DNA of 64,000 bases from Meiothermus sp. (GTDB lineage: Bacteria > Deinococcota > Deinococci > Deinococcales > Thermaceae), in the NCBI GenBank assembly GCA_026004095.1, contig BPIL01000001.1:124001-188000 (forward strand), given 5' to 3'. The notes below the pieces were generated by a model. The model was given only the letters and a program-made list of their open reading frames with translations. It ran no database searches and was not told the origin of the DNA. This document shows, piece by piece, positions 33,029 through 42,665 of the stretch. The number at the start of each line of letters is the position of its first letter. Positions within the stretch are counted from its first letter, which is position 1. A program made the position numbers and the translations under genes.

Positions 33029-33152
33029 ACTTGATTCAGCCCTACTTGCCAAGGCACTCGCGAAAAACCAAAAGCGAACAAAAACAAGCCAGACTATTCG
33101 ATGTTGTCGCCTAGAAGACGAATCCGAATGGCTTCTCATACCGGTTCCGATT

Positions 33153-33268
33153 GAACCCTTCACCTTTGGGTGTCATCAAAGGCGAAGGGTTCGAGCCGAC
33201 CGAAGGGAGTAGGAGTGTATTCCGGCAGTATCGTTTGGGCTTTCAAAAGTGAAGGATACTGCCGGAAT
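33153..33268. repeat. Dispersed two-hairpin repeat, copy B (opposite orientation)
   Basis: Hairpin 2 has arms GAACCCTTC (33153-33161) and GAAGGGTTC (33184-33192); the linker contains the complement of the copy A core (CCGACCGAAGGGAGTAG); hairpin 1 has 14-bp perfect arms at 33219-33232 and 33255-33268. It fills most of the 341-bp gap between the DraG-like gene and the DUF4160 gene. Confidence 0.85.
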
Positions 33269-33369
33269 GCGTATCACACTAAGCTCAGAAATGGGAAAGC
33301 TAAATTGTTCCTTGACTGTCAACGTCCGCCGTTGCGGTATAACCACGCGCCAGGCGCTAAGATAAATAT

Positions 33370-33606
33370 GTGCCTACGGTTTTGCGTATCGGCCCGTATC
33401 GTTTTTTCTTCTATGCCAACGAGAATGAGGAGCCTGCACATATCCATGTTCAGCGAGACCGCGCTTTGGCAAAGTTTTGGCTTAAACCCGTGGCATATGC
33501 GAGCAGTAGCGGCTTTTCTGCGCAGGAGCTATCGAAGTTGCTCAAGCTTGTAGAAGAAAACAAGGAAGTGTTTGAGGAGGCATGGAATGAGTTCTTTAGC
33601 CGCTAA
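33370..33606 (+). CDS. DUF4160 family protein
   Basis: A 78-residue protein with the DUF4160 pattern: PTVLRIGPYRFFFYANENEEPAHIHVQ at the start (the HIHV pair is highly conserved), then RDRALAKFWL and a final helix. Function unknown; such genes are usually found directly before a DUF2442 gene and are often carried on accessory DNA. GTG start at 33370, with TAAGAT at 33358-33363 six bases before it, so probably leaderless. The last codons overlap the DUF2442 gene by 20 bp. Confidence 0.88.
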   Translation: MPTVLRIGPYRFFFYANENEEPAHIHVQRDRALAKFWLKPVAYASSSGFSAQELSKLLKLVEENKEVFEEAWNEFFSR

Positions 33607-33853
33607 ACCTATTCTTGCCAGTGCAGTCGAGTGCACCGAGGACGAACTTATCGTCACACTATCGGACGGCCGACGTTTGGCTGTGCCCATCGTCTGGTTT
33701 CCCCGCCTGGCAAAAGCCGATCCGCAGGAGCGTGCCGAGTATGAGTTGCTCGGTAATGGGGAGGGCATTCACTGGCCCAGAATCGACGAAGATATCTCCG
33801 TTGCAGGGCTTCTTGAGGGTAGGCCTTCGGTTGAGTTTCGGCGCAGCGGATGA
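33587..33853 (+). CDS. DUF2442 family protein
   Basis: An 88-residue protein. VECTEDELIVTLSDGRRLAVP (about 14-34) and the C-terminal GEGIHWPRIDEDISVAGLL (about 61-79; the HWP-x-xDEDI block) are family hallmarks. Usually encoded next to DUF4160, as here; the two overlap by 20 bp and are surely co-translated. A toxin-antitoxin-like role has been suggested from neighbourhood patterns but is not shown. ATG chosen at 33587 with GAGGAGG nearby. Confidence 0.88.
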   Translation: MSSLAAKPILASAVECTEDELIVTLSDGRRLAVPIVWFPRLAKADPQERAEYELLGNGEGIHWPRIDEDISVAGLLEGRPSVEFRRSG

Positions 33854-33921
33854 CACGTGTGGCAAAGGACGTAACCAGGCTGCTCCTGAGCGCCTTGGGC
33901 AAACCCTAAAGCCTGGCTGTC

Positions 33922-34730
33922 CTACCCCTTCACCGACCCCGCCAAAAGCCCCCGGATGAAGTAGCGGCCCAGGAAGATATACACCAATAGCGTTGGTAGC
34001 GCTGCTAGCAAGGCGCCGGCCATGGGGAGGTTCCACTTGACCGCCTCGCCCCCCGCAAGCTGGGCCAGCGCCACCGTAATGGGCTGGTTGGCGGGGCTGC
34101 TCACCAGGGTTACGGCGAACAAAAACTCGTTCCAGATTTGCGTAAACTGCCAGATGATCACCACCACAAACCCCGGCACCGACAGCGGAAACACGATGCG
34201 GCTGTAGATGCCGAAGAAGCCCGCGCCGTCTATGCGACCGGCCTCGATCATCTCGTCGGGGATTTCGGCGTAGTAGTTGCGGAAGATCAGGGTGGTGATA
34301 GGCAGGCCGTACACCACGTGCACCAGAATCAGGCCCCACAGGCTGCCGCCCAACCCAATCTCGCGTACAAACTGGAACAGGGGAATCAGCACCGCTTGAT
34401 AGGGAATAAACATCCCAAAGAGCATCAGCGGGAAGACGATGTTGGCCCCAGGGAACTTCCATTTGGCCAGCACGTAGCCGTTCAGGGAGCCCAGCAGGGC
34501 CGAGAGGATGGTGGCGGTGATGGTGAGGAAGAAGCTGTTTTGCAGCTTGGGTGCAAAGGCCGTCCAGGCCTGGGTGAAGCTCTCCCAGTACCAGACCTGG
34601 GGTAGTTGCCAGGTGCTGCTCAGGGTGATGGCCGAGGGTTCCTTGAACGCGGTGACGATAACCAGGTACACCGGCAGCAGGAAAAACAGCGTAGCGATAA
34701 ACAGAACTGTGTATTGCAGGACGCGCCCGA

Positions 34731-34734
<4 letters not shown>
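33922..34734 (-). CDS. Sugar ABC transporter permease (MalG-like)
   Basis: A 270-residue permease with six membrane segments. The N-terminal segment (about 8-28) is followed by the periplasmic loop, and the EAA loop [21 protein letters not shown] (about 151-171) is the ATPase contact. Its ATG overlaps the TGA of the MalF-like gene (ATGA at 34731-34734), showing translational coupling. The operon has no ATPase; a shared multi-sugar ATPase such as MsmK would be encoded elsewhere. Confidence 0.93.
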
Positions 34735-35855
<1,121 letters not shown>

Positions 35856-35950
35856 CTTCACCTCTGGGGCAGGTGGTGTAAAGTTCACAGTCTTGATTTG
35901 TTCGCCTAAAAAGGGCTCCGTTAGCCCACTTGAGGAGGGATTATACAGAC

Positions 35951-35983
35951 GGAAAAGAAGGGGCAGGCCTCGAGGCCTGCCCC
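35951..35983 (-). terminator. Terminator/attenuator after the sugar-binding protein gene
   Basis: A perfect 24-bp palindrome (35960-35983, GGGGCAGGCCTC with its complement) is followed on the minus strand by TTCTTTTCC. It lies eight bases past the binding-protein stop and 96 bp before the permease start. A TATAAT box (complement 35940-35945) follows it and may restart transcription. Confidence 0.8.
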
Positions 35984-35991
35984 GGTGAAGC

Positions 35992-37230
35992 TTACTGACC
36001 CAGACGCACCTGGGTGGCGATGGCCTGGGCGGCGTTGGCCGCGGCCTGGGCGTTGCGGCTCGAGAGGTAGATTTCCATCACGGTGCCAAACTGGCTCATG
36101 AAGGACTCGGGGGCCACCGCGCCGTGCACCAGCGAGCCTACGATGCGGTTGGACTTCCAGTCGCGCATGGCCGACTGCAGGTAGGCGTTGTACTTGCTGG
36201 GGTCGGAATCGGTGCGGGCGGCAATGGAGCCCTTGAGCGGGTTGAAGGTATCCTGGCCCTCTTTAGAGCCCAAAAGCCGCAGCCAGTTAAGCACGTTGGT
36301 GCGGTTCTTCACACCTTTGGGCAGGCCGAAGGAGTCGGAGAGCATCATAAACACGCCGGCGGTGCCGGGGGCGGGGGCCCAGCCGAAGCCTTCGCCGGGT
36401 TTGAGGCCCTTGGTGGTGGTCATGTAGCCGGCGGCCCAGTCGCCCATGATGTTGAAGGCGGCCCGGCCCTCGAGCACCCGGTCTATAGCCTGCTGCCAGC
36501 TCAGGCCCGAGGCGTCCTTGTTGGCGCAGTCCAGCACCCGGCCAAAGGTGTTCCACACCGCGACTGCTTTGGGGTCGTTGAAGCGCAGCTTGCCGGTCCA
36601 GAGGTTGGCGTAGTCGGCGGCGCCCAGCACGCCCAGGGCCACCGACTCCCACAGGTGCTGTTGTGTCCAGTTCTCGCCCAGGGCCAGGGGGGCCTCGAGG
36701 CCCTTGCTCTTCAGGGTCTGGCAGACGGTCAGGAACTCGGCCCAGGTTTTGGGCGGCTGCACCCCCCATTCGCGCAGCTTGGCCGGAACGTACCACATCA
36801 CGTTGGAGCGGTGGATGTTGACCGGTACGCTGTAAATCTTGCCCTTGTAGGAGAGCAGGTCTATGAGCCCTTTGGGGAACTTGGTCATCCAGCCTTCCTG
36901 ATTGAACAGGGGGGTCAGGTCTTCCATGCGGTCGGCCACCACCCAGGTGCCGATTAGCTCCTGCCCGGCGTGCACCTGGAAGCTATCGGGGGGGTCGCCG
37001 CCCAGCATACGGGTCTTGAGCACGGCCCGGGCGTTCACGCCAGAGCCGCCCGTGACGGTGGCGTTGATGACCTCTACGTTGGGGTAGCGCTTCTTGTACA
37101 GGTCAATCAGGGCTTGCAGGGCGGGGCCTTCGTCGCCGGCCCACCAGGAAAAGATCTCCAGTTTCCCCGACTGGGCCAGCCCCGCAGTGCCGAGGGCCAG
37201 GGCTGCCAGAGTTAGGAACAGCTTCTTCAT
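35992..37230 (-). CDS. Sugar ABC transporter substrate-binding protein (family 1)
   Basis: A 412-residue binding protein. The signal peptide [20 protein letters not shown] is followed by [20 protein letters not shown], typical of the Thermus/Deinococcus glucose/mannose-type proteins. Two clear blocks, [21 protein letters not shown] (ligand-domain hinge) and [12 protein letters not shown], follow. AGGAGGACA is the ribosome site. A ROK regulator is 20 bp upstream and permease genes are 137 bp downstream. The sugar cannot be named with confidence; family context suggests a hexose. Confidence 0.93.
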   Translation of the reverse strand: MKKLFLTLAALALGTAGLAQSGKLEIFSWWAGDEGPALQALIDLYKKRYPNVEVINATVTGGSGVNARAVLKTRMLGGDPPDSFQVHAGQELIGTWVVADRMEDLTPLFNQEGWMTKFPKGLIDLLSYKGKIYSVPVNIHRSNVMWYVPAKLREWGVQPPKTWAEFLTVCQTLKSKGLEAPLALGENWTQQHLWESVALGVLGAADYANLWTGKLRFNDPKAVAVWNTFGRVLDCANKDASGLSWQQAIDRVLEGRAAFNIMGDWAAGYMTTTKGLKPGEGFGWAPAPGTAGVFMMLSDSFGLPKGVKNRTNVLNWLRLLGSKEGQDTFNPLKGSIAARTDSDPSKYNAYLQSAMRDWKSNRIVGSLVHGAVAPESFMSQFGTVMEIYLSSRNAQAAANAAQAIATQVRLGQ

Positions 37231-37250
37231 GTATGTCCTCCTATCAGGTG

Positions 37251-38444
37251 CTATACGCCAATGGTTGACCAGGTTGCCAGGGGGGAGATTGGCGGGCTCC
37301 ACGCCCTGGTACCACCATTTGCTAAAAAGCGCTGCAACACCAGGGCTGCAGCGCCCATAGCCGGAGCCAGATAGCCAAAGATGCTGGGCTTGACGGGTAT
37401 TTCGGCGTGTTCGGGGATAAAAGCCAGGTTGCGGATGGTCTGGCGCAGGGGGGCCTCGAGCCACTTCCAGGCCTCGGCCCCGGCCCCGCCCAGCACCACC
37501 ACCGCCGGGTCGAAGGCGACGCACAGGTTGACCACAAAGCGCCCCAGCTCGTAGGCCAGGTTTTGCAGGGCCTGCAGGGCGTAGGGGTCTTGGTGCTCGG
37601 CCCGCTGCAGGATACCCCAGAAGCCTTCTTTGCGGTTGCTGGCGGCCTGGTAGCGCTCCACCATGGCCCGCAGCGATAGGGTTCCCTCTACGTCCCCAGC
37701 CCGGCTGCGGCTATGGGGCTGGCCGGTGAGCCAGTGGCCCAGCTCACCGGCGGCCCCCAGCCGGCCCCGGTAGACCTGGCCGTCCACCACCAGGCCGGTG
37801 CCCAGGCCGGTGGTCATGAGCACGTAGACCAGGGGGCTTTGCTGCTCGCCCCAGAAGGTTTCGCCCAGGGCGGCGGCGTTGGCGTCGTTGTCTACCAGGG
37901 TGGGCACTTTGAGCAGGGCCTCGAGCATCTCTGCGGGCTGCTCGTTGTGCCAGCCGGGGCCTGGTGCATAAAGCAGTCTGCGACCGTTAACCACCCCGGG
38001 GACGGCCAGTCCGATCCCCAGCAGCCGGGTGGGGTCGGAAAGCCGGCTCTGCACCTGTTCGGCCAGCTTGGTTAGCCGCTCGGCCAGCGGGGTGTGGGGG
38101 CTTTCAACCCAGTCCCATTTGTCGTGGATGGTGTTGTTCAGGTCAAGCAGCACAAGCTGCGTGTTCTCCACGCCCAGCTCGACCCCCAGGGCCAGGGTGT
38201 GCCGGGAGGAGAACTCGAGCGCGGTGCCTGGGCGGCCCAGGCCCGGCTTGTGGCGGCTGCCTTCGTCCAGCAAGCCCTCCTCCAGCATCTCCTGCACCAG
38301 CGTGGAGACCGTGCTCTTGGTAAGACCCACCGCCCGGGCCAGCGCGGCCCGGCTTTGCGGGCCATGGCGGCGCAGGGCCTCCAGGATCAGGCGGCGGTTG
38401 AGCCGCTTGATGGCTTGCTGGTCAAGGGGGGTGGTGCGGGCCAT
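37251..38444 (-). CDS. ROK-family transcriptional regulator
   Basis: A 397-residue protein: winged helix at the N-terminus (about 10-75, with [20 protein letters not shown] as the recognition region) plus a ROK sugar-kinase-like domain (about 85-390). The ROK domain has [15 protein letters not shown] and, later, [15 protein letters not shown] and GELGHWL, but the usual cysteine cluster (CxCGxxGC) of the zinc motif is missing, which is not rare in Thermaceae regulators. It heads the sugar transporter operon and probably represses it until sugar binds. A strong promoter and a palindrome lie upstream. Confidence 0.92.
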   Translation of the reverse strand: MARTTPLDQQAIKRLNRRLILEALRRHGPQSRAALARAVGLTKSTVSTLVQEMLEEGLLDEGSRHKPGLGRPGTALEFSSRHTLALGVELGVENTQLVLLDLNNTIHDKWDWVESPHTPLAERLTKLAEQVQSRLSDPTRLLGIGLAVPGVVNGRRLLYAPGPGWHNEQPAEMLEALLKVPTLVDNDANAAALGETFWGEQQSPLVYVLMTTGLGTGLVVDGQVYRGRLGAAGELGHWLTGQPHSRSRAGDVEGTLSLRAMVERYQAASNRKEGFWGILQRAEHQDPYALQALQNLAYELGRFVVNLCVAFDPAVVVLGGAGAEAWKWLEAPLRQTIRNLAFIPEHAEIPVKPSIFGYLAPAMGAAALVLQRFLANGGTRAWSPPISPLATWSTIGV

Positions 38445-38466
38445 GGCACGTCTTCAACAAACTGGG

Positions 38467-38479
38467 TTACTTAGTAAGT
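38467..38479. promoter_or_regulatory. Palindrome in the ROK leader (possible operator)
   Basis: Overlapping 11-bp palindromes TTACT-T-AGTAA (38467-38477) and ACTTA-G-TAAGT (38469-38479), between the -10 box and the ATG. A repressor bound here would block transcription, suggesting autorepression. Confidence 0.5.
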
Positions 38480-38490
38480 TTAGCGAACGA

Positions 38491-38519
38491 ACTATATCCC
38501 AGCCGCCCGGCACTGTCAA
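38491..38519 (-). promoter_or_regulatory. Promoter of the ROK-sugar transporter operon
   Basis: Minus strand TTGACA (38519-38514), 17-bp spacer, TATAGT (38496-38491). Near-consensus sigma-70-type promoter 47 bp before the ATG. Confidence 0.88.
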
Positions 38520-38526
38520 TCGTTGG

Positions 38527-38991
38527 TCAAGTCCGCCGGGGTGAAAGCCGCTCGGCAGAGTCGAGCCACAGGGTGACCGGGCCGTCGTTGATCAGGTGCA
38601 CCTGCATATGGGCCTGGAAGACCCCGGTTTCAACTGGCAGGCCCTGCCCAGCCAGTAAATCGCAAAACTGCTCGTACAGGCGCCGGCCCACCGCTGGCGG
38701 TGCTGCTTCTACAAAGCTGGGCCGGTTGCCCCTGCGGGTATCGCCGTAGAGGGTGAACTGCGAGACCACCAGCACCCCGCCCCCCACATCGGCCAGCGCC
38801 AGGTTCATCTTGCCTTCGGCATCGGCAAAGACCCGCAAACCAGCAATTTTGCGGGCCAGGTAGGCGGCATCCTCGAGGGTGTCGTGCTGACCGACCCCCA
38901 GCAGCACCAACAGCCCCCGCCCAATCTGCCCCACGGTCTGACCGTCTACCTCTACACTGGCCTGGGAAACCCGCTGAACCACCGCACGCAC
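38527..38991 (-). CDS. dtd: D-aminoacyl-tRNA deacylase
   Basis: The enzyme frees tRNA from wrongly attached D-amino acids (and from glycine on tRNA-Ala). The 154-residue length is normal. It begins [17 protein letters not shown], has the catalytic [17 protein letters not shown] block (about 78-94, SQxTLxG) and the cross-subunit [10 protein letters not shown] motif (about 137-146, Gly-cisPro). Cytoplasmic. The first DegV gene is 71 bp upstream in the same direction. Confidence 0.95.
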   Translation of the reverse strand: MRAVVQRVSQASVEVDGQTVGQIGRGLLVLLGVGQHDTLEDAAYLARKIAGLRVFADAEGKMNLALADVGGGVLVVSQFTLYGDTRRGNRPSFVEAAPPAVGRRLYEQFCDLLAGQGLPVETGVFQAHMQVHLINDGPVTLWLDSAERLSPRRT

Positions 38992-39062
38992 GGCTCAACA
39001 ATAACAAGGGGGCAGGGAAAAGGCGAGGGGCTTTACCCTTGCAACAAACCGCGTGCTAGGGC

Positions 39063-39893
39063 TTAGCGGGGGGCTGCAAACAACGCCACCGTGCCGGGGC
39101 CGGTATGAGCCGCCACCGCCGGGCCGCACGCGCGTACGTCCTCGACGATCACGCCCTCCTGGCTGATTAGCCTGCGCAACTCCTCGGCCCCCTGGGGGTT
39201 GTAGGCGTGGGCCAGCACCACCCGGGCCCCTTCGGGGAAGGCTTTGTGGAAGGCCTCGGCAAGCTGCTGCAAACCCCTGTGCCAGCCCCGGGCCCGCTCG
39301 AGGGGCCGCACCAGCCCGTCCCGAACCTCCAGCACCGGCAGCAGCTTCAAAAGCGAGCCGATGAAGTGCTGCAGTCCGCCGATGCGCCCGCCCCGGTGCA
39401 GGTACTCCAGGGTGGCCGGCAGCACGAAGCCGCGTATGCGCTGCACCAGCGGCGCGATGGCCTCTTCCAGGCGATCCCAGGGCACCCCCGCGGCCAGCTT
39501 GCGCCGGGCCTCCTCGATCACAAACGAGAGCCCGCCGTTCAGGGTCAGGCCGTCAATCACCTTGACGCGGTGGCCGAATTGCTCGGCCACCTTGCGGGCG
39601 GTTGCGTAGGTGCCCGAGAGCTTGCTGGAGACGTGCACCGAGACGATGCGGTCGAATTGCTGGAGCAGCTCCTTGTACAAAGCCTCCAGATCCACCGCCG
39701 AAACCTGGCTGGTGCTGACCTTTTTGCCCGCGAGCTGGGCCTGGATCACCTGATCGGGGGTCATCTCGAGGTAGTCGCGGTAGCTCTGGCCCTCGAGGAT
39801 CACCTGCTGGGGGACGAGGTAGATATCCTGCTCGAGGGCTTCTTGTGGGGAGAGGCCCAGGGTCGAGTCGGCCACAAAGGCGGTGCGTTCCAT
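39063..39893 (-). CDS. DegV family fatty-acid-binding protein
   Basis: A 276-residue DegV protein. FVADSTLGLSPQEA (about 5-18) is the N-terminal fold start, TSQVSAVDLEALY (about 59-71) is the ligand loop region, and YLHRGGRIGG (about 164-173) and AHTGPGTVALF (about 263-273) are conserved. Family members bind long-chain fatty acids; some are FakB subunits of a fatty-acid kinase. No fakA is visible here. A second DegV gene lies 80 bp upstream, so the pair may differ in fatty-acid preference, as in Firmicutes. Confidence 0.92.
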   Translation of the reverse strand: MERTAFVADSTLGLSPQEALEQDIYLVPQQVILEGQSYRDYLEMTPDQVIQAQLAGKKVSTSQVSAVDLEALYKELLQQFDRIVSVHVSSKLSGTYATARKVAEQFGHRVKVIDGLTLNGGLSFVIEEARRKLAAGVPWDRLEEAIAPLVQRIRGFVLPATLEYLHRGGRIGGLQHFIGSLLKLLPVLEVRDGLVRPLERARGWHRGLQQLAEAFHKAFPEGARVVLAHAYNPQGAEELRRLISQEGVIVEDVRACGPAVAAHTGPGTVALFAAPR

Positions 39894-39973
39894 GTTTACC
39901 TCCAGGCTGGCGGATTCAATCCAGCATACCAGCAGCCTTCCCCCCGCTGCACTGGCGGTGAGTGGGGGCGGGC

Positions 39974-40813
39974 CTAGAGGCTGTAGGCGTAGAACCCGTA
40001 CACCCCTGGCCCGGTGTGGGTCGAGATCACCCCACCGATGCTGGTAGTGAGCCGCTCCTCCAGGGGCAGTCCGGCGGCCTGCACGGCGGCCTTGAAGGCG
40101 GCCACATCGTCGGCGCTGGTGTTGTAGAGGTAGTAGATGCGGATTTTCTGGCGGCCTGCAGCCCAGCTTTTGAGGGCTTCGACCATCTCAGCCAGGGCTT
40201 TCTTCTCACCCCGGGCCCGGCCCGCGGCCTCTACCCGGCCCTCCTTGAGGGTCAGGATGGGCTTGATGCCCAATAGGCTACCCAGCAGGGCCTGGGCCCC
40301 GCCGATGCGCCCGTTTTTCTTGAGGTAGTCCAGGGTGGCCAGGGTAAAGCGCACCGTGTGGTCGGCGCGGATGCGCTCGAGCTCCACCAGAACCTGTCCC
40401 AGGTCGGCCCCCTGGTCGAGCAGCTCCTTGGCCCGCTCGACCATCATCCCAATGCCCATGCTGGCCGCCTGGGTATCGAAGATGGTCACCTTGCCTGGAA
40501 ACTCCTGGCTGGCGAGCTGGGCCGACTGTACGGTGCCGGAAAGCTTGGAAGAGATGTGAATCGAGAGCACGTGGTCGGCTTTTTGCAAGGCCCGTTCGTA
40601 GGCCAGCTTGAAGTCGGTGGGGGAGGGCTGGCTGGTGCTGGGCATTCCGGCCCCGGCCTTAACCCCTTCGAAGATATCGCTGGGGGTAATCTCAACCCAG
40701 TCCTTGTGGATTTTGCCCTTGAAGTTGACGTATAGAGGCACTATTTCGACGCCCATCTCGGCGGCGCGGGTCTGTAGGTCGGAGGTTGAGTCGGTTACGA
40801 TGGCTATTTTCAT
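39974..40813 (-). CDS. DegV family fatty-acid-binding protein (second copy)
   Basis: A 279-residue paralogue of the neighbouring gene. IAIVTDSTSDLQ (about 3-14), STSQPSPTDFKLAYERAL (about 59-76), TLDYLKKNGRIGGAQALLGSLLGIKP (about 152-177) and STHTGPGVYGFYAY (end) are the four DegV blocks, closer to consensus than in the first copy. Start at the ATG at 40813 with AGGAGCC upstream; the longer frame is not homologous. A promoter lies about 100 bp upstream. Confidence 0.93.
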   Translation of the reverse strand: MKIAIVTDSTSDLQTRAAEMGVEIVPLYVNFKGKIHKDWVEITPSDIFEGVKAGAGMPSTSQPSPTDFKLAYERALQKADHVLSIHISSKLSGTVQSAQLASQEFPGKVTIFDTQAASMGIGMMVERAKELLDQGADLGQVLVELERIRADHTVRFTLATLDYLKKNGRIGGAQALLGSLLGIKPILTLKEGRVEAAGRARGEKKALAEMVEALKSWAAGRQKIRIYYLYNTSADDVAAFKAAVQAAGLPLEERLTTSIGGVISTHTGPGVYGFYAYSL

Positions 40814-40915
40814 CTTGGCTCCTGTTTCTGATCGTGCGCCCATCCGGGCCACCAGCGCCCTTGCGGGTCTGGTTGGGGAATGGGCCAAGCGGGAAAGGCA
40901 CTTCTTCGTGGTGTA

Positions 40916-40943
40916 AGTCTAGCACAGGCTTTTATCATTGCAA
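40916..40943 (-). promoter_or_regulatory. Promoter for the degV genes
   Basis: Minus strand TTGCAA (40943-40938), 16-bp spacer, TAGACT (40921-40916) with TGC before it (extended -10). The gap of 258 bp between degV and serA has no gene; no clear serA promoter was found in it. Confidence 0.5.
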
Positions 40944-41071
40944 AAGCAAGGCTTTGGCCTGGCCTGGCGCTTTTGTATTGTGCCAAGCCACACAAAATGA
41001 TAAGGTTGGAGGCGTGCTGCTTGGGGGCCGGCGTCCCCAACCCATCCCAAATACAACCGAGGGCCAGAGCT

Positions 41072-42637
41072 ATGTGGAAAGTGCTAGTGACCGACGAGAT
41101 GCGGCTGGGGGAGGTTAAGCACCCCCAGGTACGCCTGGACTACAAGCCCGGCATGGCGCGGGAGGAGCTGCTACGGGTGATTGGCGCCTACGACGCCCTG
41201 ATTACCCGCAGCCGCACCCAGGTGGATGCCAGGGTGCTGGAGGCTGGGGTGAACCTGAAGGTGGTGGGCCGGGGTGGGGTGGGGGTGGACAACGTAGACC
41301 TGGAAGCCGCCTCCCGCCGGGGCATCCTGGTGGTCAATGTGCCCGAGGCCAACACCCGCTCCGCCGCCGAGCTGGCCTGGGCCTTGCTGCTGGCTACAGC
41401 GCGGGGCCTGGTGGAGTCCGATCAGAAAATCCGGCAGGGCCAGTGGGATCGCAAGTACCTGGGCCTCGAGCTCAACCACAAAACCCTGGGCATCGTGGGC
41501 CTGGGGCGCATTGGGGGGCAGGTGGCCAAGTTCGCCAAGGGCTTCGATATGCGGGTGCTGGCCTACGACCCCTACATCCCGCGCAGCCGTGCCCAGACCC
41601 TCGGGGTCGAGCTTTTCGACGACCTGGCCGATATGCTGCGCCAGTGCCACTTCCTGACCGTACACACCCCCCTCACCGAGGAGACCCGCGGCCTGATTGG
41701 CCGCCGCGAGCTTTACCTGCTGCCCAAAGGGGCGGTGGTGGTGAATGCGGCGCGGGGCGGTATTGTGGACGAAAAAGCCCTGGTGGAGGTGCTGAACGAC
41801 GGACACCTGTGGGGGGCCGGGCTGGACGTGTTTGTGGAGGAGCCCCCCAACGCCGAGCACCCCCTGGTACACCACCCCAAGGTGGTGCACACCGCCCACC
41901 TGGGAGCCAACACCCTAGAGGCCCAGGAGCGGGTGGGCGAGGCGGTGCTCGAGCGGGTCATCGAGACCCTGCAGGGCAACCTGGCCCATGCCCTCAACAC
42001 CGGCTTCGACGCCGAGGGCCTGCAACTCTTCTCGGCCTGGCTGCCGCTGGGCGAGGCCCTGGGCAAGCTGCTGGCCCAGATTACCCAGGGCCGCCCCCAG
42101 GCGGTGGAGGTCTCGTACTACGGCGATTTTGAGAAAAACCCCGACCCCATCGCCTCGGCAGTAGCCAAGGGCCTGCTGGAGCAGGTGCTGGAGGCCGGGG
42201 CCATCAACCTGGTCTCGGCCCGGCCGCTGCTGCGCGACCGGGGTATCGCGCTGGTGACCCGGCAGGTGCAGGAGCCGCTCGACTACCGCCAGGTGCTGGA
42301 GGTGCGCCTCGAGACCGACAAAGAGACCCGCAAGGTGCGGGGCGCGGTGCTGGGCGGCAAGCCCCGCATCGTGGGCATCGACGACCATATGGTGGAGGCG
42401 GTGCCCAGGGGCTACATGCTGGTCTGCATCAACCGCGACCGGCCTGGGGTGGTGGGCAAGGTGGGCACCCTGCTGGGCGAGAACAACATCAACATCGCCG
42501 GTATGCAGCTCGGCCGCGACAACCCCGGCGGCAAAGCCCTGTTTGTGCTGGCTATAGATGAGCGGCCGGGCGAGGCGGTGCTCTCGGCCCTGCGCGGGCT
42601 GGACGTGCTCGAGCGGGTGGATCTGGCGGAGCTGTAG
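41072..42637 (+). CDS. serA: D-3-phosphoglycerate dehydrogenase
   Basis: First enzyme of serine synthesis, oxidising 3-phosphoglycerate with NAD. The 521-residue long form has a substrate domain (about 1-95), an NAD domain with GIVGLGRIGGQVAKFAKGF (about 142-160) and the catalytic VNAARGGIVDEKAL and HTAHLGA segments (Arg, Glu, His), an allosteric substrate-binding domain (about 300-440) and a C-terminal ACT domain (about 450-521, RDRPGVVGKVGTLLGENNINIAGM). Start at MWKVLVTD (41072); the longer frame does not match. An aminotransferase gene begins 28 bp downstream. Confidence 0.95.
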   Translation: MWKVLVTDEMRLGEVKHPQVRLDYKPGMAREELLRVIGAYDALITRSRTQVDARVLEAGVNLKVVGRGGVGVDNVDLEAASRRGILVVNVPEANTRSAAELAWALLLATARGLVESDQKIRQGQWDRKYLGLELNHKTLGIVGLGRIGGQVAKFAKGFDMRVLAYDPYIPRSRAQTLGVELFDDLADMLRQCHFLTVHTPLTEETRGLIGRRELYLLPKGAVVVNAARGGIVDEKALVEVLNDGHLWGAGLDVFVEEPPNAEHPLVHHPKVVHTAHLGANTLEAQERVGEAVLERVIETLQGNLAHALNTGFDAEGLQLFSAWLPLGEALGKLLAQITQGRPQAVEVSYYGDFEKNPDPIASAVAKGLLEQVLEAGAINLVSARPLLRDRGIALVTRQVQEPLDYRQVLEVRLETDKETRKVRGAVLGGKPRIVGIDDHMVEAVPRGYMLVCINRDRPGVVGKVGTLLGENNINIAGMQLGRDNPGGKALFVLAIDERPGEAVLSALRGLDVLERVDLAEL

Positions 42638-42665
42638 GGTGCAGCCAAACGATAAAATACCTGCC

